The position numbers and the translations under genes were made by a program. 64,000 nucleotides of DNA, from NCBI RefSeq assembly GCF_023065955.2, contig NW_026622997.1, positions 6,186,001 to 6,250,000 on the forward strand, read 5' to 3'. Numbering within the stretch: position 1 is the stretch's first letter; each line of letters opens with the position of its first letter. The DNA is from Ursus arctos. Lineage: Eukaryota; Chordata; Mammalia; Carnivora; Ursidae. Under the pieces are notes generated by a model. It saw only the letters and a list, made by a program, of their open reading frames with translations, was not told where the DNA came from and did no database searches. Positions 35,811 to 48,480 of the stretch are shown here, piece by piece.

Positions 35811-36736
35811 TCTTTTTTTTATTATTATATGTTAGTCACCATATAATCCATCATTAGTTTTTGATGTAGTGTTCCATGATTCATTGTTTGCATATAACAC
35901 CCAGTGCTCCATGCAATTAGTGCCCTCCTTAATACCCTTCACGGGGCTAGCCCATCCCCCCACCCCCCTCCCCTCTAAAACCTTCAGTTTGTGTCCCGGA
36001 GTCCATAGTCTCTCATGGTTCATTTCCCCCTCTGTTTACCGCCCCCCTTCATTTTTCCCTTCCTTCTCCTAACGCTCTCCCTGCTATTCCTTATGTTCCA
36101 TAAATGAGTGAAACCATATGATAATTGTCTTTCTCTGCTTGACTTACTTCACTTAGCATAATCCCCTCCAGTTCCATCCATGTTGATGCAAATGGTGGGT
36201 ATTCATCCTTTCTGATGGCCGAATAATATTCCATTGTATATATGGACCACATCTTCTTTACCCATTCATCTGTTGAAGGGCATCTCGGCTCCTTCCACTG
36301 TTTGGCTATTGTGGCAATGTTGCTATGAATATTGGGGCGCATATGGCCCTTCTCTTCACTACATCTGTATCTTTGGGGTAAATACCCAGTAGCGCAATTG
36401 TTGGATCATAAGGTAGCTCTATTTTTAATTTTTTAAGGAACCTCCACACTATTTTCCAAAGTGGCTGTACCAACTTGCATTCCCACCAACAGTGTAAGAG
36501 GGTTCCCAACTTTCTCCACATCCTCTCCAACGTTTGTTGTTTTCTGCCTTATTAATTTTAGCCATTCTATCTGGTGTAAGGTGGTATCTCAATGTGGTTT
36601 TGATTTGAATTTCCCTGATGGCTAATGATGTTGAACATTTTTTCATGTGTCTATTAGCCATTTGTATGTCTTCATTGGAAAAGTGTCTGGTCATACCTTC
36701 TGCCCATTTTTTTATTTGATTATTTGCTTCCTGGGG
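35811..36736 (-). mobile_element. 5'-truncated carnivore L1
   Basis: Same family as the copy at 17282: 3' UTR (tatgttagtcaccatataat), then ORF2 tail on the reverse strand ([20 protein letters not shown] near 36425, SIYTMEYYSAIRKDEYPP near 36210). Frameshifts separate three ORF2 pieces. Inactive. Confidence 0.9.
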
Positions 36737-37205
36737 AAAAATTAGCAAATTTTTAAAGAGGTGCTTTGATCTTGTTATTGAACACCCATGGCTGCTAACA
36801 TTACAAAAAGAGAGACATGTACCCTTTGATGGAAAAACAAACCAACAACTTTAAAGTAGTCTTGGAAAAAAATAATCTGAATCTGATTGAACTTCTAAGT
36901 TCAATTACCAATTACCAGGAAGTGCATATGGAAAAATATGTTAAAAAACACTATGGGAACACAATCAGTAAAATCTGGAATGTGGGAAACCCTATAGGCA
37001 TACATTGCAGTTTTTATCAACAAAAGAAAATGGAAGGAAAAAGATGTGAGGAAGCTGAAAGATGGACTTAACTAAAGGTGAAAAGATGAACATAGAAAAA
37101 GGTAAAAAGACATACTGACCAATAAAAATGTGTGAACTTTATTTGAATCCTGATTCAAATATTTAAACTGCTTTAACAAATTACAACTCTGATTCTTGGC
37201 CATAA
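36737..37205. other. AT-rich stretch, probably an old repeat
   Basis: An 84-codon frame (36817-37071) is Lys/Asn-rich, without a recognisable domain. The part 37100-37200 (tttatttgaatcctgattca) resembles the old repeat also seen at 38945 and 45320. No gene called. Confidence 0.35.
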
Positions 37206-37209
37206 AGGA

Positions 37210-38560
37210 GATACTGGTTCAGAATATTTTTTCTCCTCAAAACAAATAGAAAATTGTACAAAATAAATAAAAACTTTTTTCAGACATAGGAAATCAAGCA
37301 ATATTATTGTGATCCCTGAGAAAAGGAAACAAAGGAGCTGAGATTTACAATCATCCTGGATTTTTGCCTGAAAGCAACTTTAAAAAAACAGCAAAGGGAC
37401 AGGAAAAGCCAAGAGGAGCTCCACAATCTCACTGAGTTGAGGAGAAACAGATCAGAGTTCAGGGAGGCCAAGTCAGTCGGAATTTTTGGGACAAAGTACC
37501 AGAGAGAATTGAACTAGCAAAGAAGAGTTCCAAAAATTTGGATGAGGGCCCCTTAAGTCTTTCACTGAATATGAATCCGTGCATTCATGGGGTAAAAATC
37601 CACAAGTCTGGACAGAGAACCGAAAAAGAACTATAATCATTAATAGATCCTAGAGGTTTCATAGGACTGGAAGGTATACAGATTCTAACTAGCCAACAGA
37701 ATTCTCTGGGCAATATGCAGAGTTGCCAGAAGGAGCACACCTCAGTAAGAGGGCTAACTTAGCCCTAAAGTACAGACTATTCTAGAACTGCCCTAAAGAG
37801 GCTTAAAAACAAGTCTGCTAAGAATCAATCAGTACCATGAAACCTAATATTCTGCCAAAACAAATTTTGAAACTCTTTACAACAACAAAATCCAAATGTT
37901 CAACAACATAAACTTCACAATGTCCTGCATCCAATTAAAAATTACTAGACAGGCAAAAAGTCAGCAAATTATGTAACAAGAAGAAAACTCCATAAAAAAA
38001 TAGATCTATAAATGATAAAGATGTTAAAAATAGCAGTCAAGGGCTTTAACAAGCTATTACAAATATGCTTAAGATTTAAAGGAAGCACGAACATAATAAA
38101 ATATTTTTAAAGGATCAAATGGCAATTCTAGAGAAGAAAAATACAATAACTGTAGGGAAAATTCCATTGGACAATCATAACAGCAGATCAGATGCTGCAA
38201 AAGAAGTGGGTACTAAGGAGGGCACATGTTGTGATGAGCACTGGGTGTTATACACAACTAATGAATAACTGAACACCACATCAAAAACTAATGATGTACT
38301 TATACAGTGGCTAACTGAGCATAATAAAAAAAAGATCAGTGAATATGAAAACATTGCAACAGGAAAATATTCAAATAATAGATAGAGAAGGAAAAAGACA
38401 AAACATACACACTCAGGGACCTGTAGGACAATATCAACCAGTCAAATATACATGTAACTGGAGTCCAAGAAGAAGATAGAAAGTAGACAGCAAATAAATA
38501 TATATTTGAAGAAATTACTGAAAATTTCTCATCTGTGTTGCAAACAACAAATTGAAAGAT
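37210..38560 (+). mobile_element. Old L1M 5' portion, interrupted by an L1 3' end
   Basis: actagccaacagaattctct, gcatccaattaaaaattact, cggcaaaaag-like stretches and cataacagcagatcagatgc match the forward 5' UTR/ORF1-upstream region of old mammalian L1. No intact frame. A short L1 3' end is inserted at 38205-38333 and the frame of landmarks resumes with aaagatcagtgaatatg. Confidence 0.55.
38205..38333 (+). mobile_element. Very short L1 3' end nested in older L1
   Basis: atgagcactgggtgttatac, actaatgatgtacttataca, tggctaactgagcataataa and an A run: the last ~110 bases of a carnivore L1 and its tail, placed between two collinear pieces of the older L1. Confidence 0.75.
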
Positions 38561-38669
38561 TTAAGATGCTCAAGGATGCACAAGATGGAAAAACACAAAC
38601 CATAGCAAGCAACAACATAATCAAATTGCTGGAGACCAGTTATAAGCTGGAAATGTTTTAAGTGGTCAG

Positions 38670-38942
38670 AAAAAAAAAACAACCCAGAGAGACATATACT
38701 CATATAATTCATACGAATGTACAGAAAGTAGATTAGCTGTTGCTTGGGGCTAAGGATGGGGAAGGCAGGTGGAACTGACTGCAAGGGGGCAAAAGGCAAC
38801 TTTTTGTGGTGACGAAAATGTTCTGTATCTTTACTATGGTGGTAGCTATAGGAGTTTACACACGTCAAGACTCATTTAACTGTGCCCTTAAAATAGTTAA
38901 ATTTTATTACATGTAGAACAAATCTCAATGAAATTGATTTTA
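38670..38942 (+). mobile_element. L1M 3' end relic
   Basis: gctgttgcttggggctaagg, gacgaaaatgttctgtatct, gtgcccttaaaatagttaaa and aaatctcaatgaaattgatt give the L1M 3' UTR order. Confidence 0.75.
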
Positions 38943-38944
38943 AA

Positions 38945-39545
38945 GCAATATGATTTTTTAAATAATCAAAAATTTGAGCACCTACTGAGTGCTTAATGAT
39001 ATTAAAGAATTACTGTTAATTTTGTAAATATGATGGGGTGCCTGGGTGGCTCAGTTGGTTAAGCATCTGCCTTCGGCTCAGGTCATGATCTCAGGGCCCC
39101 AGGTTTGAGCCCCATATCAGGCTCCCCCCTCAGCAGGGAGTCTGCTTCTCCCTCTGACCCACCCTCCACTTGTGCGTTCTCTCTCTCTCAAATAAATAAA
39201 TACATAAAATCTTTTTAAAAAATACTTAAAATTTTTTGAAGATATGATAATGGTATTGTGGTTATATTTTTTTTAAAAGAGTTCTTATCTTTAGAAGTAT
39301 ATAATGAAATATTTACAGATGAAATTATATGTTGTCTGAGATTTGTCTTTTAAAAACTATAAGTGGCTGGGAAATGTGAAGAGTACAGATAAAATAATAC
39401 TGGCCAACAGCTCATATTTGTCAAACTTGGATATTGAATATATGGGATTCACTACACTATTTTCTCTACTTTTTAAAAAATAACTATTTGAAAAAAATAA
39501 AAATAATAGCTATTTGGAACTTTTCACAATAAAAAGTTTTTTAAG
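38945..39545 (+). mobile_element. Old repeat, family not assigned, interrupted by a SINE
   Basis: agaattactgttaattttgt before the SINE and gataatggtattgtggttat, gaaatatttacagatgaaat, cacaataaaaagtttttt after it belong to the same common mammalian repeat that occurs again at about 44000-45660. Confidence 0.5.
39033..39222 (+). mobile_element. CAN-SINE (SINEC)
   Basis: Head ggggtgcctgggtggctcag, body tcatgatctcagggccccag, tail caaataaataaatacataaa. Inserted into the old repeat around it. Confidence 0.94.
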
Positions 39546-41565
39546 TACTTTAAACACATGAATGATGTCATAAATTACTCATTTAAAAATTATAAACTGA
39601 GCAACTGTTCTGAGATATTATGGGGTATAAAAAATGTAAAATGATATTTTCATAATATTCCCTATTATTGATTCACTATCCATACTTAGTTTAATTTAGC
39701 CAAGATTAAGGAATTGGATGGAATCTTATGGAAACTTTGAAATGTACTTTTGAACAGTCTCAAAGACATGAGTGCTCTTCATTAAGTCCAATTGGCCATC
39801 GTAACTTGTACACTCCTCTCTATTAATATAGTACCACCAGCACTAGGCTGGTGTATATTAATTGTGATTTGGATAATTTTCTAATTCACAGATATAGAGC
39901 TTCAATGAGAAGAAAAGGGAAAGAGAAATAATTCAAACTCTCTGATAGGGAATTAAAAATGGTAAAACTGTGTATTGGTTATAACAGTTTCCTCAGAAGG
40001 CATGATTAGTTCAACAGAGAAGAGCTTGATTATAGTCTGGCCTGACAACAAAGTTGGCCTCATGGACTTTTAAGTGTATGGTGAAGACAGTGTGTAAAAA
40101 CAACTAACATGTAAAAGACCTTGAAAGTTAAGAATATGAACTTGAGGTACAAGTCCATCTGTATATAAAAACAATAGGAATATGGATAGATATCTCCTTT
40201 CTATAACTTGGGAAGAACTTGGTAAAGTAGTTATAAGAATTCCACTAAACTCAAAAAGGACAATTAGAGAAATTCATTATCAGTATTATGCAAGACAGAT
40301 TATTTTTATTTTTGCAAGCAAATAATGCTGATTAATTCAGTGTGCATTGCCAGCATGGTTTCTGAACATTATATCCAGTGTTTAAACTCTACACATTTCA
40401 TGATGCAACCTTACATATTTGGTCAACCCTTTCCAGGTGGTCAGAGTATACCAACAGACCAGTATGAAGTCGTCTTTAGGTAGCAACACAGCCAGTCTCC
40501 ATCTTGAGAGGCTGAGTTAAGTAGAAAGTAGCTGACAACTTCTTGAGTATACCAGTCAGAGCTCAAAAAGATCAGGACAAGTTTCTTCCCAAATGCGGTT
40601 GGGAAAAGGTCCAAGGCTCATGGAATCATTTATGAGAAGGCTAAAGGAATCCTCGGAACAGGCTGATTCTGGCTTAGCACCACAATCTGCCAAGAACTAA
40701 TAGGAAATAATGTAGAACTCAGACTTCAAGCCATGCCTAAAAAGTAATAGCTTTATACTTCTAACACAGAGATCATTACTTTCTTATTATTTGTTGGATC
40801 TCTAAAACTAGGGTGCCCATAGAATTTACTGTCAAAAATTGGAACACTTTTAAAGAGGGAAGGCCTTATTAATAATGATATGAAGACAACCAGAAACTGA
40901 GACTATTCTAGGCAGCTGACATCTATGGTCAGACCATCTAAAACCACAGAATGTTGTAATAAACAACTGATCGCATCATTTTATAAGGACACCATACATG
41001 CGATGCAATACATACCACCAATTACATAGCTTCCATTTTCACTGGCCAAATTCATGGTGTTCTGATGTCACATGGCCTGGTAGCTTCTCGGTCTTCTGAT
41101 AATGTCAGAGTACTGTTGTACTGCACACATGTACTCCATGTCTCCGGGCCATGTTCTCTTTACATATGTCCTTGCCTCTATCTTATATGGAAAAATAGAC
41201 CAGTAACAAGAAAGGTTCCTCCAAGATCATACATAGAGTCTGAAGTCGTACATACAAGAACCTCAAGGCCATTCCATCTGTACATAGTCATACATTTTTA
41301 TGCCTCAAATAGCTCTCCTACCATCTCTGAAATCTTAAAGTTGAGTGAAAAATCAATATATTTCCTTCAATGTCAAAAAATTCTTGAGCTCAATGAACCA
41401 TTAAAATATTATCTTTCAAATAGGAACAATTCTATATATTGGCATGGAGTGAGCTCCAGAATTTGTTGTTACTAAAAAGATCAAGTAGAGAGAACTAACT
41501 ATATAATGTGTTAACACTATCTACATGGAGGAAAATATGAATATATGTGTGTTGGCTTAGTTTAC
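39546..41565. other. Intergenic stretch, nothing recognised
   Basis: About 2 kb of AT-rich, unique-looking DNA. One forward 136-codon frame (41065-41475) has no recognisable domain and is not called. Confidence 0.45.
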
Positions 41566-41567
41566 TT

Positions 41568-41728
41568 TTTAAAGATTTTATTTACTTATTTGAGAGAGAG
41601 AGAGTGAGAGAGAGAGCACAAGAGGGGGGAGGGTCAGAGGGAGACACAGACTCCCCATTGAGCGGGGAGCCCAATGTGGGACTCTAGGCATGACCTGACC
41701 TTAACCAACTGAGCCACTCAGCCACCCC
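41568..41728 (-). mobile_element. CAN-SINE (SINEC), reverse
   Basis: aagattttatttacttattt, purine-rich (gagagagag) segment and the head complement caactgagccactcagccacc. Slightly shortened in the body. Confidence 0.9.
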
Positions 41729-41797
41729 TCCTTAGATATTTTAAATGGAAGTGTGAATGTAGTTGTAGATAACATCTTTAAAAAGGTGATTAAATCA

Positions 41798-42031
41798 GGG
41801 TGCTCAGGTGGCTTAGTCAGTGAAGCATCCGACTCTTGGTTTCAGCTCAGGTCATGATCTCAGGGTTCTGAGATCAAGCCCCACATTGGGCTCCCTGCTC
41901 AGCATGGAGTCTGCTTGAGATTCTTTACCCCTCCCTCTCTCTTTCTCTCTGCTCCCCCTACTCACACTCTTTCTCTCTCTCACACATACATACATACATA
42001 CATACATACATAAAATCTTAAAAAAAAAAAA
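41798..42031 (+). mobile_element. CAN-SINE (SINEC) with expanded (CATA)n tail
   Basis: Head gggtgctcaggtggcttagt, body tcatgatctcagggttctga, then a CATA microsatellite at 41986-42011 before the A run. About 70 bases from the reverse SINE at 41568, so the two form an inverted pair. Confidence 0.92.
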
Positions 42032-42154
42032 GACGCTCTTCAGAAAACTCAGGGAATGCAACCAGCTCCGAACTCAGACAGAACGGAGGGCAGTTCAAGC
42101 ACAGATGAACCAGGGGAAACGAAAACATTCTAAAATAAAAAGTGATCAAATCAA

Positions 42155-42410
42155 AATGAGGTCTTTAGGAAGAGTCCTAATCCAATCTGACTGGTGTCCT
42201 TATAAAAAGAGGAAACTTGGACACAGAGACACTAAAGGGACATGTATGCACAGAGCAAGACCAAGTAAAGCCATACTAAGAAGGTGCCCACCCAGCTGAC
42301 ACGGTGATCTTGGGCTTCCCGCCTCCAGAACTGGGAGAAATAAGTTTATTGTTTAAGCTGCCCAGTCTGTGATGTTCTTTCTGTTATGGTAGTTCTGGCA
42401 AACCAATATA
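42155..42410 (+). mobile_element. MaLR LTR fragment, MLT1 type
   Basis: ctaatccaatctgactggtg, ccttataaaaagaggaaact and the end (ttattgtttaagctgcccag, ctggcaaaccaatata) match the 3' two thirds of an MLT1 LTR. 5' part missing. Confidence 0.8.
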
Positions 42411-42502
42411 AAGGGCAATTTTTTAAAGAATTTGATCAAATGGTTATCTATAGAGTAGAGGAGAAAGCAAGGTAGAAGAAACAGGGATGGAAACTAAATT
42501 TC

Positions 42503-42648
42503 TGGGGGGTGCCTGGGTAGCTCAGATGGTTAAATGTCTGCCTTCAGCTCAGGATCGAGCCCCATGTCGGGCTTCTCCTCTCCCTCTGCCTGCTGCTCCC
42601 CCTGCTTGTACCCTCTCTCTCCCTCTCTCAAGGAAATAAAATCTTCAA

Positions 42649-42679
<31 letters not shown>

Positions 42680-42690
42680 GAAAACTAAAT
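42503..42690 (+). mobile_element. CAN-SINE (SINEC), internally deleted
   Basis: Head tggggggtgcctgggtagct; the segment between ctcagg and atcgagcccc is shorter than usual (the tcatgatctc part is missing); tail gaaataaaatcttc plus a long A run ending in gaaaagaaaag. Confidence 0.9.
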
Positions 42691-43425
42691 TTCCCTGACC
42701 ATATCTCCCATTATAGCTTTGACTTTGAAACCAGGTAAAAATTATATACTTAATGAAACAAACTAAAAACAATGAAGGAAATAAAAAGCAACATGCACCA
42801 AATAATACTAACAACTTGTTTTTAGCTGAAGAATATACTTACAATTATCTGAAGTTATTCTAAAACTTGGTAATTTGTGTAGCTAGTGAGCTGTGTCCTG
42901 TAAAGGAAAAAAAAAAAAAAGCAAGTAAAAATCAAACTGTCTTCAGTTACCACATTGTTAGCAGAAGTTGGAATTGATATTTTGATACAAGAACAGAGAT
43001 GAACACCTATATAGAAAGGCATGATAAAGCAATAAGTAATCATGTCGATGTGATATTCAGCACAAATGAAAAGAGATACAGGTATCAAATGAAAAACTTT
43101 TGCAAACCCTTATAATCCTATGGGGAATTGGAAATATCACGCGATTTCTTTAAGAAATTTTTTTCTTCTTAGCAATGTCCCCTGTAAAATCCTAGAAGCA
43201 ATGACCTACCCAGAAGCAACAAACACTTCTAGAACTTAGATTTTGGTCTCAATACTATTTCTATCAACAAAGAACCTGGACTACTTGGATAAATAGGTAA
43301 TTCCACGTATAAGGCAGGATATGTAAAGTGAGTAATATCTTGTCATATTAGAAATCTAGAAGGCTATGAATGGATTTAAACACATCATACATGTTTAAAA
43401 AGCTGTTAATTATATGCTTATATAG

Positions 43426-43463
<38 letters not shown>

Positions 43464-43985
43464 CCTTTGCAGGGTTCTAGGAGAACCATCAAATTATTTG
43501 AAAACAGGTAAATAAAGAGAATTAAGCATTTAGCCTACTTCTGCACAAACCGTATTCCCAAGTAACAAATAGTTGATGAGGAAAAGTTTTTCTTTACATA
43601 AGTATTCCAACTTATAAAGAATTCTTTCTTTATATGATAATGCCACTATCTTGCAATCTCTGATGGCAATAAACAATTGTCATTAATAGCTTCAAAGACC
43701 ATGAGGCAATAAGCTGATGGGGAGTTTTATAATAGATGAATCAAGCGTAGACTCAAAATCACAGATATCTTAATTTGCAAAGCGAGCAACAACCAGTCAT
43801 CATGAGCCTCCATAGAAAAATCCGCATCATCAGTACTCTTGAAAAATAAAAATAAAAGCTAAATATGCTCAAGCCTCTCGATCTGTCAATTCACCAAAAA
43901 TATAGGGGACAGAAGAACATGTTAACCAACACTACATAATCAAAAAGTCCAAACTATAGGAAACATCTACAGGACAAACAACCTG
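42691..43985. other. Intergenic stretch with a TG microsatellite
   Basis: AT-rich, no gene recognised. (TG)n at about 43427-43461 and an A run at 42908-42920. Confidence 0.5.
43427..43461. repeat. (TG)n microsatellite
   Basis: About 17 TG units in AT-rich surroundings. Confidence 0.93.
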
Positions 43986-44148
43986 ACTTGTCTAACAATT
44001 CAACTTCAACGATAAATTAAACACAGAGAAGGAAGATCTATAAATTCAAGAGATTTAGAAGACTTACCAACTAAACAGAATGGGAGGATCTTTGGATTCT
44101 GGATCAATCAAACTGTTTATTAAAAATGACACTATTGGGGAAATTTTA

Positions 44149-45311
44149 AAATATTTTTATTGAGGTGTAAGTAATAAACAGTGTTATATTAGTTTCAGGT
44201 GTAGGGTATACTGATTCAACAATTCCATACATTACTCAGTGCTGATCGTGGTAAGTGCACTCTTAATCCCCTTCACCAAGTTCACCCAGCCACCCACCCA
44301 ACTCCCCTCTGGTAACCAACAGTTTGTTCCTGTATTTGAGTCTGCTTTTTTGTTCTTTTTCTCTTTGTTTATTCATTTGTTTTGTTTCTTAAATTCCACG
44401 TTTGAGTGAAATCATATGGTATTTGTCTTTCCCTGACTTCGTTCACTTAGCGTCACACCATCCAGGTCTATCCATGTTGTTGCAAATGGCAAGATCTCAA
44501 CCATTTTTGGGGCGCCTGGGTAGCGCAGTCGTTAAAGCGTCTGCCTTCGGCTCAGGGCGTGATCCCGGCGTTCCGGGCTCGAGTCCCACATCGGGCTCCT
44601 CTGCTGGGAGCCTGCTTCTTCCTCTCTCACTTGCCTGCTGTGTTCCCTCTCTCACTGGCTGTCTCTCTGTCACATAAATAAATAAAATCTTTAAAAAAAA
44701 AAAAAAAAAGATCTCAACCATTTTTATGGCCGAGTAATATTCCATTCATTCTTCTTCATTCATTCATCTATGGATGGACATTGAGTTGCTTCCATATCTT
44801 AGCTATCATAGATAATTCTGCAACAAACATGGGGCACACCCATCTTTTCAAATTAATGTTTTCATTTCCATTGGGGAGCCATCTGATAGTGGAATTACTG
44901 AATCACACGGTAATTTTATTTTTAATTTTTTGAGGAACATCCATACTGGCTTCCACAGTGGCTGCACCAATTTGAATTCCCACAACAGTGTAAAGGGTTC
45001 GTTTTTCTCCATATCCTTGCCATCACTTGTTGTTTCTTGTTTTTTTTGTTCTAGCCATTTTGACAGGTGTAAGGTGCTATCTCGTTGTGGTTTTGATTTG
45101 CATTTGCCTGATGATTAGTGATATTGAGCACATTTTCACGTGTCCATTGTCCATTTTTATGTCTTCTTTTAAAAAAGGTCTATTCAGATCCTCTGTACAT
45201 TTTTAGTATCAGATTATTTAGGGTTTTTTGATGTTGAATTGTATAAGTTCTTTATATATTTTGCATATTAACCCCTTATTGGATATATCATTTGTAAATA
45301 TCTTTTCTGAG
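44149..45311 (-). mobile_element. 5'-truncated L1, itself hit by a SINE
   Basis: Reverse L1 3' UTR and ORF2 tail (ttattgaggtgtaagtaata, aaattccacgtttgagtgaa, gaggaacatccatactggct). Flanked by near-identical 17-base repeats (from 44131 and from 45312, pattern act-a-tgggaaattt with two or three changes). Interrupted at 44509-44707. Confidence 0.88.
44509..44707 (+). mobile_element. Young CAN-SINE, bear/pinniped-like subfamily
   Basis: ggggcgcctgggtagcgcag, gtctgccttcggctcagggc, gatcccggcgttccgggctc and ctcactggctgtctctctgt match the subfamily I know from bears and seals. It keeps CpG-rich positions, an 18-base A tail and a perfect 18-base target-site duplication (44491-44508 and 44708-44725). 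The youngest-looking insertion in the window. Confidence 0.95.
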
Positions 45312-45664
45312 ACTACTAGGGAAATTTAAATACTGACTAGATATTTGATAATATTATTAAAATACTGGCAATATTATGAGGTTTGATAATGATACTGTGG
45401 TTACATTATTTTTTTTAAAAAAAGAAGTCCAAATCTTTTAGAAATATTAAGGTAAATATGATGTCTTGGATTTTTCCCAGAAAAACCTAGGGAAGGGTGG
45501 GAAGTAGGGACAGTGAAGATACAAATGAAATAAGAGAGGCTATAAATTAGTAACTATTGATTGGGATAATGGTTACATGAGATTTCATTATACTTTTGTC
45601 TTTACTTTTGTATATGCTTGAAATCTTCCATGATAAAAAGTTGACAGATAATAAAAAATAGATA

Positions 45665-48480
45665 GACCCTTAGACAGATATTCTCTTCACAGCTCAATCA
45701 CAATCTTTCCCATATGATTTGCTAAGATGGGTTTTACCCTCTCTGAATAACACAATTGTCCTCAATTTTCTGGAAGAAAAACAAGGGACTTGACTTTTCT
45801 CTTTCTTTCTGAGCACTGACTAAGGCATTAGCTGCATGCTAGGCCTAGGAAGTTTCCTATCCACCCACAGACTGTTTTTCACTTTTCCAGTTTCCACCTG
45901 GAAACTCTGCTTAGTAGATAACTGCCAAAGAATTTGCCTGACTGGGCTTACACAGACAGTCTATCTTTGCAAGATGATCTCCCAAGGATGAGGAGAATGA
46001 GAAAGACAGAATGTACATTCTACGGAGTTGAGTTGTTAAAATTTGGACAAGAGTTATTTTTCTAGATTAAAAAAAGAAAAGTGAGGACCAGTAAGTTGTT
46101 TGGTAGGACAAGGATACAAACCCAAGATTATCCATCTCCAAATTCCACACCTATCCAAAGAGTAACAACACCTTCTGTAGAGTTAAATGGAGGAGTTCAC
46201 TCCACCTCTACCCCACATGCACAAACCTAGACTGTGGGTCCAGAAGCTGGGGACTGCTGGCCAAGGCAAGAATGACATAAGACCCCTCCCTAGCCTGATG
46301 GGAGGACTGAGTGGGACCCCTGCAAAGACCCGTTTTGTTTTGTTTGCTTGTACATCCTCATTTGTAGATCCAAGGATACCAACTAGACCTCATTTGCCAC
46401 CTGTCCCTCTCTCACCAGGATTTGTATGACAGTGTGACAATGGGGCAGTACCCGGGGGTGTAAGAGTCAGAGGTACCCCATTCAGATTTCCCTTTGGAAA
46501 GACAGACAGTCTTCTCTCGACAAACATTGGGAGAGAGTCTAATTTTTAATTTGTTATGGAAAATGGCAGCCTCAAATTTAAAAAGAAAGGACTGGATAAT
46601 TCATTGTAAAAGGAAATTCAATTTTTTTTTCTCAGTTTTTAAAAACTTAAAATTTAAAGAACTTCAGGTAATAGGGAAACTGGACTAGAACTAAACAAGA
46701 AGGGTTCCTCAGACTTGGTCAGCTCTGAAGGGATGGATTCCATGACCACAGTATCAAAGCTGTCATCTTATTGTTACAAATCATCCCAGGGCCTTTCTTT
46801 CAATCTCTGATAATATTTCATACATTGCGCAGGATTTTGTCTCTGAATTGAAGAATCAGACAGCTTTTTCAGTGATCTCTACTCCCTAGCATACTGGGGC
46901 TGATCTCCTTTATACCTTCACATCTTCTCTCCTTGTCCTTTACTTCCCTCAATTTGCCTTTAGCTATTTTCTCTCTTCTCCACCATCACTAGACCTGCCT
47001 GCCATTCCCCCTCGCCAGGACTCACTACCTGGAAGTTACACTCAAGTAGCCCAATAACACCCCGGTTCAACGGAAGCCCAAGGGATTTCTTGTGGGTTGT
47101 GACCCTTGGACTCTCAGAAAAAACTTCAAGGATAGCCCTTGGGTTTGCACCTGTTCAGTAATGCCTAGCGAAATACTGGGCTTCTTTGATTAAACCATGT
47201 CTGTGGGCTGGGCCAGAATCCCAAAAGTAGAGTGCCAGAATACGGGTGTCAAACAGACACAGGAGCCTGTGTCTACTACAAAGATATGTAAAATGACCTA
47301 GGTTTTATCCATTCTTTCATGCCCACCCTGAATCTCTGCAGGATTCTTGCCAAGTATTCAGAATCTACAAAAGAATCAGAGGAGGTATGGGTTATAACAG
47401 GGCACAAAGTATTGTTCCCTATGTTTTCACTAACAGAAAGGAAGACAGAGGGAACTTTCACTGCCACCTGACTTCTAATACCACAAGTCCGGACCCTTTC
47501 TATGCCTAAAGAGAGAATTTACATAGGTCCAGTGCCATGCATTCTGCCCTGGGACTCTGAACATTAGCCTGTCCTCTGTGCCTGCAGATCTTAGGTTCTT
47601 AAGGGCATTATAATGTAGACTCATCCACAGGCCCAGGCTCCCACAGGAAAGTGCTTTTAAGTTCACCTTCTCTTCATACCCAGAGGCCAACATCAGCTAC
47701 TAGCAGAGGTTAACAACACAAGAAACTCAAAGCTGTTTCCAGGTTACCCACAGGGAATGTTATCAGGGTGATTCCATGTTCCCACTGTGCGAAGTCTGTA
47801 TGCTCTTTTAATTCAGGGGCCAAGTCATCACTATTTCCACTCAGAGTCAATTTCCAGTCTCCCAAATTACCTTAGGCATTTTAGGAATTAAATGATTTCC
47901 CTCCCATATCAGAATTTAGGAACTGGGTTATGAAGCACTATAAAATTATTAAATGTGCAGATTGTTTCCACGGTTAATTTAATTCTTGGTGTCTGCAGAT
48001 AGATGCATTATCTTCCTTTGCCTAAACCCACTATAAGGAGGCCACAGGATCACAGAAATGTGAACTCATCTTTGGCCATAGCTTATTCACTTCTCTCTAT
48101 GGAAATTAAAAGGCAAGGGGAACAAAACCAGCTAATGGGTCTCCTGTAATTGCTAGTGTTGGTCAGGGTCCACCTGCAGGCATTGATTATTGACCCATCA
48201 ATAGCAGACCCCCAAAGGATGAAGAATTAGGGAACAGAAATTTCCAACCTTTTCTGCAGAACTATGAACTAACAAAATGTGAATTTTTTTTTACAGTGCC
48301 TGGGCTTGAGGATATTGTGGATAGAGATGCACAGAATGGATCCTTTCGCCGTCCATTCTCAATCTGGACAAGGTGAATGACTTCCTTGGCTGCAAATAGC
48401 AGTTAAAGATAATATACCCAAATCAACCACAGAGGGAAAGAGCAGTTTTATTTCTGATCTTAAGGACAAATGCACCATGT
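45665..48480. other. Intergenic stretch with a MIR trace
   Basis: 46000-46160 has a weak reverse MIR look. The frames at 46187-46429 and 47276-47693 have no recognisable domain. The remainder looks unique. Confidence 0.45.

Larger units (their letters stand above)
43990..45660 (+). mobile_element. Old repeat, family not assigned, split by an L1
   Basis: Collinear halves: tttattaaaaatgacactat before and aaatactgactagatatttg, gataatgatactgtggttac, tgaaatcttccatgataaaa after the L1 at 44149-45311. The same consensus is seen at 38945-39545. Confidence 0.55.
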
